Assembly: GCF_002835665.1 (NCBI RefSeq) | Contig: NZ_PIZV01000077.1 | Span: 42,856 to 106,855, forward strand | Source: Chryseobacterium sp. PMSZPI | Lineage (GTDB): Bacteria; Bacteroidota; Bacteroidia; Flavobacteriales; Weeksellaceae | DNA: 64,000 bases | Direction: 5' to 3' | Shown: one piece after another, positions 43,505 to 52,319 of the stretch | Layout of the letters: every line of letters starts with the position of its first letter | Numbering within the stretch: the stretch's first letter is position 1 | Notes under the pieces: generated by a model | What the model was told of the DNA's origin: nothing | The model's database searches: none | What the model saw: the letters and a program-made list of their open reading frames with translations, nothing else | Translations under genes and position numbers: made by a program

Positions 43505-43539
43505 CTAAAATACACAGATGTTTTGAATTTACAAAAAAA
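43505..43539 (-). promoter_or_regulatory. Promoter of the peptide-export cassette
   Basis: On the minus strand TTTTTTTG (plus 43532-43539) is followed after 19 bases by TATTTTAG (plus 43505-43512), one base off TAnnTTTG. The start codon at 43490 would lie only about 8-15 bases after the start site. This supports a separate transcript for VKOR-thioredoxin, peptide, exporter and adaptor. Confidence 0.5.
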
Positions 43540-43840
43540 TTTTTCTTTTATTAGTGAGATATAGAGGTGTATTGATCGATATGATTTGAGTTTCAATAAA
43601 TTGATTACGTATTTTTTTTAGAAATAATTAATTGAAAAGAAGAATATTAGTATTATTTCCTTTAATATCTTATTATTAAAATGAAATTCCAAAATATTTA
43701 TATTAAAATCAGATATATTACTAATTGGTATTCCTTATTTTTGAGTTCTTTACTTATTGGTTTTATTTAAAAATGAGTCTTTATGCCTGTTTTAAAAAAA
43801 TTAAAAGCTAAATAAAAAAGCATCTATTTTTTAATAATCT

Positions 43841-43975
43841 ATGAAAGTGAAAAAGATAGAAATATTTTTAATCATTATGCGAATAACTCTACTTTTTACT
43901 TCATGCAAAAAGTCAAATAACTGGAATATTTCATGTTTAAACAAATGTTTAATTTTGTGTGTTTTTCGTAAATAA
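43841..43975 (+). CDS. Possible 44-aa lipoprotein-like ORF
   Basis: The 745-base gap 43491-44235 is very AT-rich. One plus-strand frame starts MKVKKIEIFLIIMRITLLFTSCKK, which looks like a lipoprotein signal in two parts, then NNWNIS and a short end with three more cysteines. It could be a decayed lipoprotein gene, a tiny lysis-type lipoprotein, or chance in AT-rich DNA. No homologue is recognised. Confidence 0.2.
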   Translation: MKVKKIEIFLIIMRITLLFTSCKKSNNWNISCLNKCLILCVFRK

Positions 43976-44140
43976 AGTGCCTTTTAATTATTGTTTTTAA
44001 GTTATGTAGTATGTTTGAATGTATTTAATGTTGTATGTGTATGAACTCAAAAAAACATAAAAAATCATAAAGTTTTCATAAAGTTTTAAAAAAGGAGATA
44101 AATGTTTTTGTATTTGTAAAATATGTCGTACTTTTACATC

Positions 44141-44228
44141 GCCTTGAATGAGGGAACAAGTCAAGGTAATAAATTTTTTTTCATCATTTGTGTTTTTAGA
44201 ATCGTATCGCCTGATACGATTCTTTTTT
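44141..44228 (+). ncRNA. Candidate small RNA with own promoter and terminator
   Basis: TTTG at 44107-44110 and TACTTTTA at 44129-44136 are spaced by 18 bases like a flavobacterial promoter, so transcription should start near 44141. CCTTGA and TCAAGG (44143-44167) form one stem. AGAATCGTATC-GCCT-GATACGATTCT at 44198-44223 followed by TTTTTTAT is a strong plus-strand terminator; on the minus strand no T run follows. No reading frame lies between them. The product would be about 88 bases and ends head-on with the minus-strand gene at 44236. Confidence 0.45.
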
Positions 44229-44235
44229 ATGGTCT

Positions 44236-45294
44236 TTAGTTTTCGTAGTTTAAAAGGAGATCTATAAAGTATGAATAGGTAACCGAACCTTCCTGTTGAT
44301 TGCTCTTCAAAAACAGATTATTCGTGAATCCAAAGAAAGTGTCAAGCCAGCCTTGATGATTGAAAATAAATCTTTTCTCGTAGAGTCTATCTCTTCTCAT
44401 CGCAGGAGAATATTGATTCAAAACAGATTTTACAAATGCAGGGTCTTCATCCACAATGAATTTTAAAAGGCTCTTTAACGTAAAATATTCGGTACTATAT
44501 CTCAAATCATTATTGCTGGAATTGATCCCTATAAGATAGCCTATAAAGTTGGCTTCCTGTTCTCGGGCAAATCCTAGCTGATGAGAACTCTCATGTGCTG
44601 TAGTAAAAGGGATGAACGTATGTGGCAATTCAGCGTTGTACTGAGCTTCTGCCGTAAAAGGATTGTAATACCCCAGAATTCCCGTAAAACTCATTACATT
44701 CTTAAATAAACTTGGTTTAATACTAAGAACCTGCGTTACTTTTTTATCTGAAATATATTGAGGGAGTTTGGTCTGTTGATAAAGTATTTCCTGTTGCACG
44801 GATTTTAGATTGGTAATAACGAATACTCCTTGATGATCTTCGTGTACCAACTGTCGTGTTGTTTTACATTTTTCAAGATATTGTAACGCTAGTTTTTTTG
44901 CTTTATTGATCTCTGGTTTCTCCTGATTTGAAAGCTTTTTGATAATAGGAGTCTGGAAATATAACATTCCCCAAAAAATCTGATAGATAAAATAGAAGAT
45001 ATTGATTACCATCAGAAGCTTTAATAAAGAGCTATTTCGACATTTCTTTTTGAATAAAGTTATGCAATAATAAAGAAGAGTTATTCCAAGTAGAATGTAC
45101 ATCAAATCTCCCATAGAAAAAGGGAGCCAACTGAAGAGTATTTGATGAAATGTCTTTTGAAGTTCAAAAAAGTCTTCAAAAAAAGAAATCATCAACTTTG
45201 ATTTTGAGAAGCCGTAAAACAAAAGAAATTGGGCAAGTAATAAACCTGCCCAAAACCTTTTCTTATATATTATTTTTGTTGTATTAATGACCAT
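44236..45294 (-). CDS. DUF3810 membrane protein with HExxH metalloprotease motif
   Basis: I start at the ATG giving MVINTTKIIYKK (352 aa); an upstream start would reach further into the previous gene. Three hydrophobic helices lie in the first 110 residues (GLLLAQFLLFYGFS, LMYILLGITLLYYC, IFYFIYQIFWGMLYF). The soluble part has TTAHESSHQLGFAREQEANF, a zinc-protease-like HExxH with a downstream glutamate. The family has no established substrate. It overlaps the end of the MFS gene by 11 bases, so the two are coupled. Confidence 0.85.
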   Translation of the reverse strand: MVINTTKIIYKKRFWAGLLLAQFLLFYGFSKSKLMISFFEDFFELQKTFHQILFSWLPFSMGDLMYILLGITLLYYCITLFKKKCRNSSLLKLLMVINIFYFIYQIFWGMLYFQTPIIKKLSNQEKPEINKAKKLALQYLEKCKTTRQLVHEDHQGVFVITNLKSVQQEILYQQTKLPQYISDKKVTQVLSIKPSLFKNVMSFTGILGYYNPFTAEAQYNAELPHTFIPFTTAHESSHQLGFAREQEANFIGYLIGINSSNNDLRYSTEYFTLKSLLKFIVDEDPAFVKSVLNQYSPAMRRDRLYEKRFIFNHQGWLDTFFGFTNNLFLKSNQQEGSVTYSYFIDLLLNYEN

Positions 45295-46729
45295 TACCTT
45301 TAGATACTTTATCCAGATCAATACCCTGAGCTTTTAATATTCCACTTACACGGATTGCATAGAATGCAAGATAAGCAAAACAAATAACTCCTACGATATA
45401 GCTAAAATGAATATTGGTAATATCTGCTATGTAACCTTGTATAAAGCTTACAATACCACCTCCCATAATCATCATGATTAAGTATCCGGATCCTTGATTT
45501 GTATGTTTTCCGAGACCATTGATTGCCAAAGCAAAAATACAAGGCCATAAAGTAGAGCAGAAAAGCCCTACACTGGTAAATGCATATACAGATACCATTC
45601 CTGTAGTAAACATACCGATCAATAATGCTGTGATTCCTGCTAAAGAGAAAATTAATAGCATTCTTGCTGGATTTCCTTTACTCATAATATCACAAATAAT
45701 CATAGCGATGATAATGAAACCATATACATAGAATGGAGAAAGATCATGCTTAGCAATAGCATTCACAAGTAAAAATACAGAGAATGCAAGATAGGGTGCT
45801 AAGAATCTTAATATTTTTTTGAATCCGGCACTGAAGTCAAATGCTTCTACAGCTCCGGTCCAACGACCAATCATTAATGATGCCCAGTACAATGAAATGT
45901 AAGGAGCCACATCTTTAGTTTCAAAACCTAAGTTTTTTTCCATATAAGCAGGAAGATTGCTGGCTGTTGAAACTTCTACTCCTACATAAACAAAAATGGC
46001 AATCATTCCCATAACCAACTGAGGGTATTGAAAGACTGAGCTTCTGTGCTCTCCCGGAGTAACATCATCAGTGTCTGTTGTATTTGTTGGTGTTACAGCT
46101 GGAAGTGATGAAAACTTAAGCATTAAAGCAACTAGGGCAAAGGCTGCCCCTAAGGTTAAATAAGGAATTTTTACACTTTCTATACTGGCTTCCGTATTGG
46201 CTGCAGATGCAGATCCGAAAATAGCAAAAGCAACAATAAGTGGTCCTATTGTTGTTCCTAAATTGTTGATCCCTCCGGCCATTGTTAATCGTTGTGATCC
46301 TGTTTCGCTAGGACCTACTTCAATAGCTAATGGGTTAGCAACAATTTGTTGAAGAGAAAATCCTAAACCTACAATAAATAATCCGGAGATCATTAACGGG
46401 AAAGATTTCATGTTGGCTGCCGGATAAAACAATAAGGTACCTACTGCAGAAATAAGAAGTCCCAGAATAAGTCCGTTTTTGTATCCGATTTTGTTGATCA
46501 AGTCCTGCTTAAGGCCTTTTGATACAGCCATATAAATTAAAGAGCCTACAGTATACGCTACATAAAAGCATATCTGTACCAACATGCTTTCAGTTTGAGA
46601 TAAATTGAAGGCTTTTTGAAACACTGGAATCAGAATGTCATTACTTGCAGCTACGAATCCCCAGAAGAAGAATACGGTAACCAAAGGAATGAATTGAGCC
46701 CAATTAGTTTGTTTAGAATAATTTGACAT
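45284..46729 (-). CDS. MFS sugar transporter (FucP/GluP-like)
   Basis: The 481-aa protein (ATG giving MSNYSKQTNW) has about twelve membrane helices. The start FIPLVTVFFFWGFVAASNDILIP is typical of the fucose/glucose-galactose permease branch of the major facilitator family, as is NPLAIEVGPSETGSQRLTMAGGINNLGTTIGP. The sugar cannot be named with confidence. It ends within the start of the DUF3810 gene. Confidence 0.88.
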   Translation of the reverse strand: MSNYSKQTNWAQFIPLVTVFFFWGFVAASNDILIPVFQKAFNLSQTESMLVQICFYVAYTVGSLIYMAVSKGLKQDLINKIGYKNGLILGLLISAVGTLLFYPAANMKSFPLMISGLFIVGLGFSLQQIVANPLAIEVGPSETGSQRLTMAGGINNLGTTIGPLIVAFAIFGSASAANTEASIESVKIPYLTLGAAFALVALMLKFSSLPAVTPTNTTDTDDVTPGEHRSSVFQYPQLVMGMIAIFVYVGVEVSTASNLPAYMEKNLGFETKDVAPYISLYWASLMIGRWTGAVEAFDFSAGFKKILRFLAPYLAFSVFLLVNAIAKHDLSPFYVYGFIIIAMIICDIMSKGNPARMLLIFSLAGITALLIGMFTTGMVSVYAFTSVGLFCSTLWPCIFALAINGLGKHTNQGSGYLIMMIMGGGIVSFIQGYIADITNIHFSYIVGVICFAYLAFYAIRVSGILKAQGIDLDKVSKGNGH

Positions 46730-46768
46730 ATTTATTAAAGATTTCACAAACAAATATAACTATTTCCT

Positions 46769-47497
46769 TTAAACAGAATGCTTTAATAAGGTTTTTTTTA
46801 TTTCTTCGAAAGCTTCTGATTTTGAGTCCTTTGGAGAAGGTGTAGGGTTTATGACTCCATTGAAATACACTCTTACTCTGCCTGGATACCCCTTAGAATT
46901 GTCAAAAGGAAACATTTTTTTTAACCCAATAAAGGTATATGCAGCAATAGGGGAGTTATGTTTTGAAGATAAAATAAATGCACCATCCTTAAATTCATCC
47001 AGGATGATAGAGGTGTCATCAGGTACTCCTCCCTCGGGGAAAATGGCAATTGTATTTCCTTCTTCCATTTTTTCAGCGCATCTTCTATATACATCTGCCC
47101 GACTTCTTGCGCTGGTTCTGTCTACCATAACACATATCCTTTTATAGATTGTTCCGAAAATAGGAATCTTTACAAGTTCTTTTTTTCCCACAAAGCATAC
47201 CGGGTGATCAGGAAGCAGAATGCAGGTTAGCATGATGTCCATAATAGATGTATGATTTGAGATGAAAACATATTGTTTGTTTTTATCTATCTTTTGGTCA
47301 GAGAGTTTTATAAGGTCATATCTGAAACCCATTCCGTAAAACATTCCAAAACACCAGATGCGCACAAATTTATAAGCATATTTATAATGCTTTTTACTAA
47401 AAGATAAAATGTAAACGGGAATTCCCAGAATGATTGTTAAAAAGAATGCTAATAACAATAACCAGAACCTCCATAGGTAATTTAAAATTTTTGTCAC
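46769..47497 (-). CDS. 1-acyl-sn-glycerol-3-phosphate acyltransferase (PlsC family)
   Basis: The 242-aa protein adds the second acyl chain in phospholipid synthesis, or a related transfer. The catalytic HxxxxD is in ISNHTSIMDIML (H and D six residues apart), and the substrate motif is in AIFPEGGVPDD. One or two N-terminal hydrophobic helices anchor it. It starts 3 bases after the GtrA gene on the same strand. Several PlsC paralogues are usual in this phylum, so the exact substrate is open. Confidence 0.9.
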   Translation of the reverse strand: MTKILNYLWRFWLLLLAFFLTIILGIPVYILSFSKKHYKYAYKFVRIWCFGMFYGMGFRYDLIKLSDQKIDKNKQYVFISNHTSIMDIMLTCILLPDHPVCFVGKKELVKIPIFGTIYKRICVMVDRTSARSRADVYRRCAEKMEEGNTIAIFPEGGVPDDTSIILDEFKDGAFILSSKHNSPIAAYTFIGLKKMFPFDNSKGYPGRVRVYFNGVINPTPSPKDSKSEAFEEIKKTLLKHSV

Positions 47498-47500
47498 AGT

Positions 47501-47959
47501 TTAACCATTAAAAATTACTTTCTTCTTTATTGAATAGTTAAGTACGGAAACCAGTAGAATAGCTGAAATCTTACTAATCATTTCCGGGCTCAAGGTATAA
47601 AAAAATAAATTGATATTGTCCTTAAATATAAAGCTGTAAAATATTTGAAAGAAACTTAAACTTAATAAAGTGGAAAAGAAAGATACAACCATAAAATAAA
47701 GGAATTCCTTTTTCTTGGAATGCTTTCCTCTTTCAAAAACAAACCAGATGCTAAGAAAATAATTGGTAATAATACCACAGCTTGTTGAAAAGATATTACT
47801 TAAAGGATAATGTATCCCATGGAAATTGGTCTCTTTAGCAAGGAAATGAGGAAGATAGGTGCTGAATATTTTAAAGCTGCCAATCTCAACAATAGCACTG
47901 AGCCCTCCTGCAATAATGAAGAACAAAATTTGTTTTTGGCGTATAAGTATTTCTTTCAT
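47501..47959 (-). CDS. GtrA family membrane protein
   Basis: The 152-aa protein has four hydrophobic helices (about 11-30, 52-73, 87-110, 122-142) and a FIIAGGLSAIVEIGSF start as in the GtrA family. These proteins are thought to help move lipid-linked sugars across the membrane. It precedes the PlsC gene by 3 bases in one operon. Confidence 0.83.
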   Translation of the reverse strand: MKEILIRQKQILFFIIAGGLSAIVEIGSFKIFSTYLPHFLAKETNFHGIHYPLSNIFSTSCGIITNYFLSIWFVFERGKHSKKKEFLYFMVVSFFSTLLSLSFFQIFYSFIFKDNINLFFYTLSPEMISKISAILLVSVLNYSIKKKVIFNG

Positions 47960-48325
47960 TTATTTAATATAAAAACTAAAATATGGATTACATATTGTGT
48001 TAAATATTAGAATGTTTTACATCTCAATGGCTAAGATTTTATTCCTATTTCGATCATCAATAATGATTTTCTTCTGTCAACTATAATGAAGCTACACAAT
48101 ATGAATGTGCAAATTTATAACTATATGTTAAACACTGAAAAAAGTTGTTAAAATATTTTTTTAAATAAAAATAATTTCTAAATTTAATATTCCAAACGAT
48201 GTAAAAATAACCTGATAATAAATTCATTTTCAACGCCTTGTGTTGATGGTCTTTTCTATCTTGTAATGCGTGGTTGAAAGCATACTACTCCAACATTTTA
48301 TGACCCAATTTATAATAATATTTGT
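47960..48325. other. 366-base AT-rich gap between divergent genes
   Basis: The gap lies between the GtrA gene (minus) and a small gene (plus). I see a likely -7 element (AATATTTG) at 48316-48323, only a few bases before the ATG at 48326, which would give an almost leaderless mRNA. No further gene, clear hairpin or repeat is visible. Confidence 0.5.
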
Positions 48326-48589
48326 ATGAAACGTCAAAACAAATACAGAAAATTCCAGCTTCAACAGAAAAATATTGAGGCTCTTGAGAGAGAAAATTCC
48401 CGCTTCAAAAGAGTGTATTCCGAATATGAAAATATGTCTAATGAACTTTGGAATCTTGAAAACTCCAGTGGGGAACCTGTGCCGGATGATTTTATCAATG
48501 CCATGGTACTACAGACTTCTTATCTGGAAGATGAAATTGAAGATTGGCTTCTGCAATTCAACGAAAAAAAAACTGACATAAAACATTAG
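48326..48589 (+). CDS. Small helical protein of unknown function
   Basis: The 87-aa protein is charged and probably a coiled coil (KFQLQQKNIEALERENSRFK), then an acidic helical end (SYLEDEIEDWLLQFNEKK). No signal peptide or known motif is visible. It lies alone in front of the BadF-family kinase and 85 bases from it. Confidence 0.65.
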   Translation: MKRQNKYRKFQLQQKNIEALERENSRFKRVYSEYENMSNELWNLENSSGEPVPDDFINAMVLQTSYLEDEIEDWLLQFNEKKTDIKH

Positions 48590-48674
48590 TGATATAAAAC
48601 AGCTTCGGGATTGTTTTTAAACGCTATTTGAAGATAAATTCATAATTTAGCATCCTTAAATTAAAATCTAAAAT

Positions 48675-49526
48675 ATGGTTGCTATTGTAGATAGTGGTTC
48701 TACTAAAACAGATTGGGTGATACTGGATGACTTTAAGAAAGTTTTCCTGAAAACAGAAACCATTGGCTTCAACCCGAATTTTATCAATAGAGAACTTATC
48801 GCTCCTGAAATAAGGAAGAACAGCAACCTGATATTGGTTAAAAATTCAATTACCAAAGTATTTTTCTATGGTTCCGGATGTGGAGTAAAGAAAAACTGCG
48901 AAATTATAGAAGAAGAGCTTAATAAGGTATTTGAAAAAGCTGAAATCATTGTAAAGGAAGACCTGATGGCTGCAGCTTATGCGGCATACAGCGGGAAACC
49001 TGCCATCGTGTGCATTCTGGGCACAGGATCAAATTCTTGTTATTTTGATGGTAAAAATCTGAAAATTGAATTACCTTCACTTGGGTTCCTAATCGGAGAT
49101 GAGGGAAGTGGAAGTGCTATTGGAAAACAACTGGTACGTAGATATTTCATGAAAAAATTACCATCAGATCTTCATCGAGAGTTTGAAATAAACTATAAGC
49201 TTACTGTGGAAGATGCATTGAAAAATATGTATCATGCTCCAAGGCCAAATGCCTACTTAGCTAATTTTACCAAATTTGTTATCGAAAGAAAGGATCATCC
49301 TTATTTTAGAGATATGGTTTTTGAAGAGATGAAAAATTTCTTTGAATATCAGGTTCTTCCTTATCATGAAGCAAAAGATGCCGAGATCAATTTTATTGGT
49401 TCTATTGCTTATTATTACGAAAATATTCTACGTTCTGTAGCTACAGAACTTAATTTAAATGTGGGACATGTTGTACAGAAACCAATTGAAAGCTTAGTTG
49501 ACTACCACATTAAATATATACTCTAA
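48675..49526 (+). CDS. BadF/BadG/BcrA/BcrD family ATPase (N-acetylglucosamine kinase-like)
   Basis: This 283-aa ASKHA-fold protein has the phosphate-1 loop DSGSTKTDW, phosphate-2 loop CILGTGSNSCYFDG and GDEGSGSAIGKQLV. In Bacteroidetes such genes mostly encode N-acetylglucosamine kinase-like enzymes, which fit the length. The substrate is not proven by the sequence. It is followed 15 bases later by the malic enzyme gene, so the two are likely co-transcribed. Confidence 0.85.
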   Translation: MVAIVDSGSTKTDWVILDDFKKVFLKTETIGFNPNFINRELIAPEIRKNSNLILVKNSITKVFFYGSGCGVKKNCEIIEEELNKVFEKAEIIVKEDLMAAAYAAYSGKPAIVCILGTGSNSCYFDGKNLKIELPSLGFLIGDEGSGSAIGKQLVRRYFMKKLPSDLHREFEINYKLTVEDALKNMYHAPRPNAYLANFTKFVIERKDHPYFRDMVFEEMKNFFEYQVLPYHEAKDAEINFIGSIAYYYENILRSVATELNLNVGHVVQKPIESLVDYHIKYIL

Positions 49527-49541
49527 CAAAAAACGAAATTT

Positions 49542-51827
49542 ATGTCAAGTAACAACAATCGCGACGAAAAGAACTTTAGCCAGGCCGCGTTAGATTATCA
49601 TAAAGCAGAACCGAAAGGAAAAATTGAAGTTATTCCATCAAAACCACACTCTTCCCAAAGAGATTTATCACTAGCATATTCTCCGGGAGTGGCAGTTCCT
49701 TGTATGGAAATTCATGACAAGCCTGAAACTGTATATGATTATACAGGAAAAGGAAATCTGGTGGCTGTAATTTCTAACGGTACGGCTGTGCTTGGATTGG
49801 GAGATATCGGTGCTGAAGCTTCTAAGCCGGTAATGGAAGGAAAAGGTCTTCTATTTAAAATCTTTGCAGACATCAATGTATTTGATATCGAAATTGATGA
49901 AAAAGATCCGGATAAATTTATTGAAATAGTAAAAGGAATTGCTCCAACTTTCGGAGGAATCAACCTTGAAGATATCAAAGCTCCTGAAGCATTCTATATT
50001 GAACAAAGGCTGAAAGAAGAATTGAATATTCCTTTGATGCACGATGACCAGCACGGGACAGCAATTATTTCTGCTGCAGCGTTGATCAACTCATTACAAA
50101 TTGCCAATAAGAATATTGACGAGGTGAAAATGGTTGTAAACGGAGCTGGAGCTGCGGCTATTGCCTGTACGAAGCTTTATATTTCATTAGGACTGAAGAA
50201 AGAGAATGTTTTGATGTGTGACAGTAAGGGAGTGATTAATCACAAAAGACAAAACCTTACTCCTGAAAAATTGGATTTCATTGCACAAACGGATATTGAA
50301 ACATTAGAAGATGCCGTAAAAGGATCTGATGTTTTTGTAGGATTGTCGAAAGGAAATGTAATGACTTCGGAAATGCTATTGAGCATGAACGAAAACCCTA
50401 TCGTTTTTGCATTGGCGAATCCTGATCCGGAAATTGCTTACGATCTTGCTATTGAAACTCGTAAAGATGTGATCATGGCAACAGGAAGAAGTGATTATCC
50501 TAACCAGGTGAACAATGTATTAGGATTCCCTTATATCTTCCGAGGTGCATTAGATGTTCAGGCTACAGGAATCAATGAAGAAATGAAATTAGCTGCTGTG
50601 CATGCTATTGCTGATTTAGCAAAAGAGCCTGTGCCGGAAGCCGTTATTTTAGCATATAACGTTCAGAGCTTACAATTTGGAAGAGAGTATTTTATTCCAA
50701 AACCATTCGACAACAGATTGATTACAAAAGTATCAAGCGCAGTTGCAAAAGCTGCTATTGAAAGCGGAGTTGCAAGAAAAACAATCACTGATTTCGAAGA
50801 GTACGAACATCAACTTCTCGATAGAATGGGAAGAGATGAAAGATTGGTAAGAATGATGCAGAGTCGTGCAAAATCCAATCCGAAAAGAATCACTCTTGGA
50901 AATGCTGAAGAATATAACGTATTGAAAGCAGCTCAAATTCTTTATGAAGAAGGAATTGCTTATCCAAGCCTTTTGGGGGATAAAAAATACATCAAACAGC
51001 AGATGGAACGTTACGGGATTAATCTGGATGTTCCCATCATTGATCCAAGTGATGATGATCAAAAAGAAAACAGAAAAAAATATAGAGAAACGCTTTGGAA
51101 ACTTCGTCAGAGAAAAGGAATGAACGAGTATAAAGCTAAGAGATATGTTCGTCAGAGAGATTATTTCGGACCTCTAATGCTAAAACATGGAGATACAGAC
51201 GGTCTTATCGTTGGATTCTCTAAAAATTATACTTCCGTTTTACGTCCTATTCTAGAAGTTATTGAAAAAGATAAAGGAGTAGATAAAGTAGCAGCAATGA
51301 TGATGATCCTGTCTGAAAAGAAACCTATTTTCTTTGCAGATACTTCCATCAATCAAAACCCTACAGCAGAAGACTTGGTAAATATTGCTAAAATGGCAGA
51401 ATTTACAGTAAAATCTTTTGCTATCGAGCCGAGAATTGCAATGCTTGGATTTGAAAATTTTGCAGCAATCTCTGAAACTTCCAAGAAGGTAGCGAAAGCA
51501 GTCAGCATTCTTCATGAAAAATACCCTAAAATGATTGTAGATGGAGAAATTCAACCGGATTTTGCCATGAACGCAGATCATTTAAGCGATTATCCATTCT
51601 CAAAATTAGGAACAACACCTGCCAATACATTTGTTTTCCCGAATTTAGAAAGTGCCAACTTATCTTATAAAATTTTGAGAGGAATGAAAGTTGCTCAGGT
51701 TATCGGACCTATTTTGATGGGATTAAAGCAGCCTGTACACGTACTTCAGATGCGTTCAAGCGTTGATGAAATCGTAAATCTTGCAACAATTGCGGTTCTT
51801 GACGCTCAGAGAAGAGAGAAAAAATAA
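49542..51827 (+). CDS. maeB: NADP-dependent malic enzyme with phosphotransacetylase-like domain
   Basis: MaeB oxidatively decarboxylates malate to pyruvate and makes NADPH. The 761-aa protein has an N-terminal malic enzyme domain with SLAYSPGVAVPC, HDDQHGTAII and MVVNGAGAAAIA, and a C-terminal phosphate acetyltransferase-like domain (residues about 430-761) that is regulatory in this family. The length is the usual one. It begins 15 bases after the kinase gene. Confidence 0.95.
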   Translation: MSSNNNRDEKNFSQAALDYHKAEPKGKIEVIPSKPHSSQRDLSLAYSPGVAVPCMEIHDKPETVYDYTGKGNLVAVISNGTAVLGLGDIGAEASKPVMEGKGLLFKIFADINVFDIEIDEKDPDKFIEIVKGIAPTFGGINLEDIKAPEAFYIEQRLKEELNIPLMHDDQHGTAIISAAALINSLQIANKNIDEVKMVVNGAGAAAIACTKLYISLGLKKENVLMCDSKGVINHKRQNLTPEKLDFIAQTDIETLEDAVKGSDVFVGLSKGNVMTSEMLLSMNENPIVFALANPDPEIAYDLAIETRKDVIMATGRSDYPNQVNNVLGFPYIFRGALDVQATGINEEMKLAAVHAIADLAKEPVPEAVILAYNVQSLQFGREYFIPKPFDNRLITKVSSAVAKAAIESGVARKTITDFEEYEHQLLDRMGRDERLVRMMQSRAKSNPKRITLGNAEEYNVLKAAQILYEEGIAYPSLLGDKKYIKQQMERYGINLDVPIIDPSDDDQKENRKKYRETLWKLRQRKGMNEYKAKRYVRQRDYFGPLMLKHGDTDGLIVGFSKNYTSVLRPILEVIEKDKGVDKVAAMMMILSEKKPIFFADTSINQNPTAEDLVNIAKMAEFTVKSFAIEPRIAMLGFENFAAISETSKKVAKAVSILHEKYPKMIVDGEIQPDFAMNADHLSDYPFSKLGTTPANTFVFPNLESANLSYKILRGMKVAQVIGPILMGLKQPVHVLQMRSSVDEIVNLATIAVLDAQRREKK

Positions 51828-51872
51828 AATCGATATCATATACATTGGTTTTATAAAATCGATGATTAGAAT

Positions 51873-51906
51873 AATACCGGGTAAATTTTTACCTGGTATT
51901 TTTTTT
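51873..51906 (+). terminator. Intrinsic terminator after maeB
   Basis: AATACCGGGTAAA and TTTTTACCTGGTATT pair with a short bulge, followed by about seven T. Confidence 0.87.
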
Positions 51907-52319
51907 ATCAATATTTGTTTTTTAAGTTCATTTGACATTTTTTTTCAAAAATATTTTTTTATAAAAAACGATAGTTTGAATATGATTTTTTATAAAAAAT
52001 GATTTCATATTTCTATTATTCTTGAATGTTGTTTTTGCGTAGTATTTTATTGTAATTTGTTGATTTTTAGATTGTTGTATTGTTGTATTTGAAAAATATT
52101 TATATATTTGATTTGAAAAACACAAAGAACTTACTAAAAACACAAAACACAAATGAATGAAAGTAGGAAAATATTAGAATAATCTAATATCTGTCATAGA
52201 TCCATAATTCCTATCATCATTTTTTTGATTTTCTATAGCAACTGTGAAATCTTGCTTTCTGGAGATTTGTATTGTTTTTTAGTTGATTCTTTTAGGTATA
52301 GAACCATAAAGAAAGAACG
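51907..52319 (+). promoter_or_regulatory. Porin promoter and long leader
   Basis: After the terminator the gap is AT-rich, with two TTTTTTATAAAAAA palindromes near 51953-52001. TTG at 52083-52085 and TATATTTG at 52103-52110 are spaced by 17 bases, so transcription should start near 52117, about 200 bases before the porin ATG. The leader holds a nine-codon ORF at 52153-52182 (MNESRKILE) that overlaps a hairpin ATATTAGA/TCTAATAT. I see no known riboswitch. Confidence 0.4.

Noticed and set aside
43681..43770. 29-codon plus-strand ORF in the AT-rich gap
   Set aside because: It is very AT-rich, has no promoter-like element or motif, and such short frames are expected by chance here.
51953..52001. 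TTTTTTATAAAAAA palindromes as possible operators
   Set aside because: They are low-complexity AT palindromes expected in DNA of this composition; no shared copy is found at another promoter.
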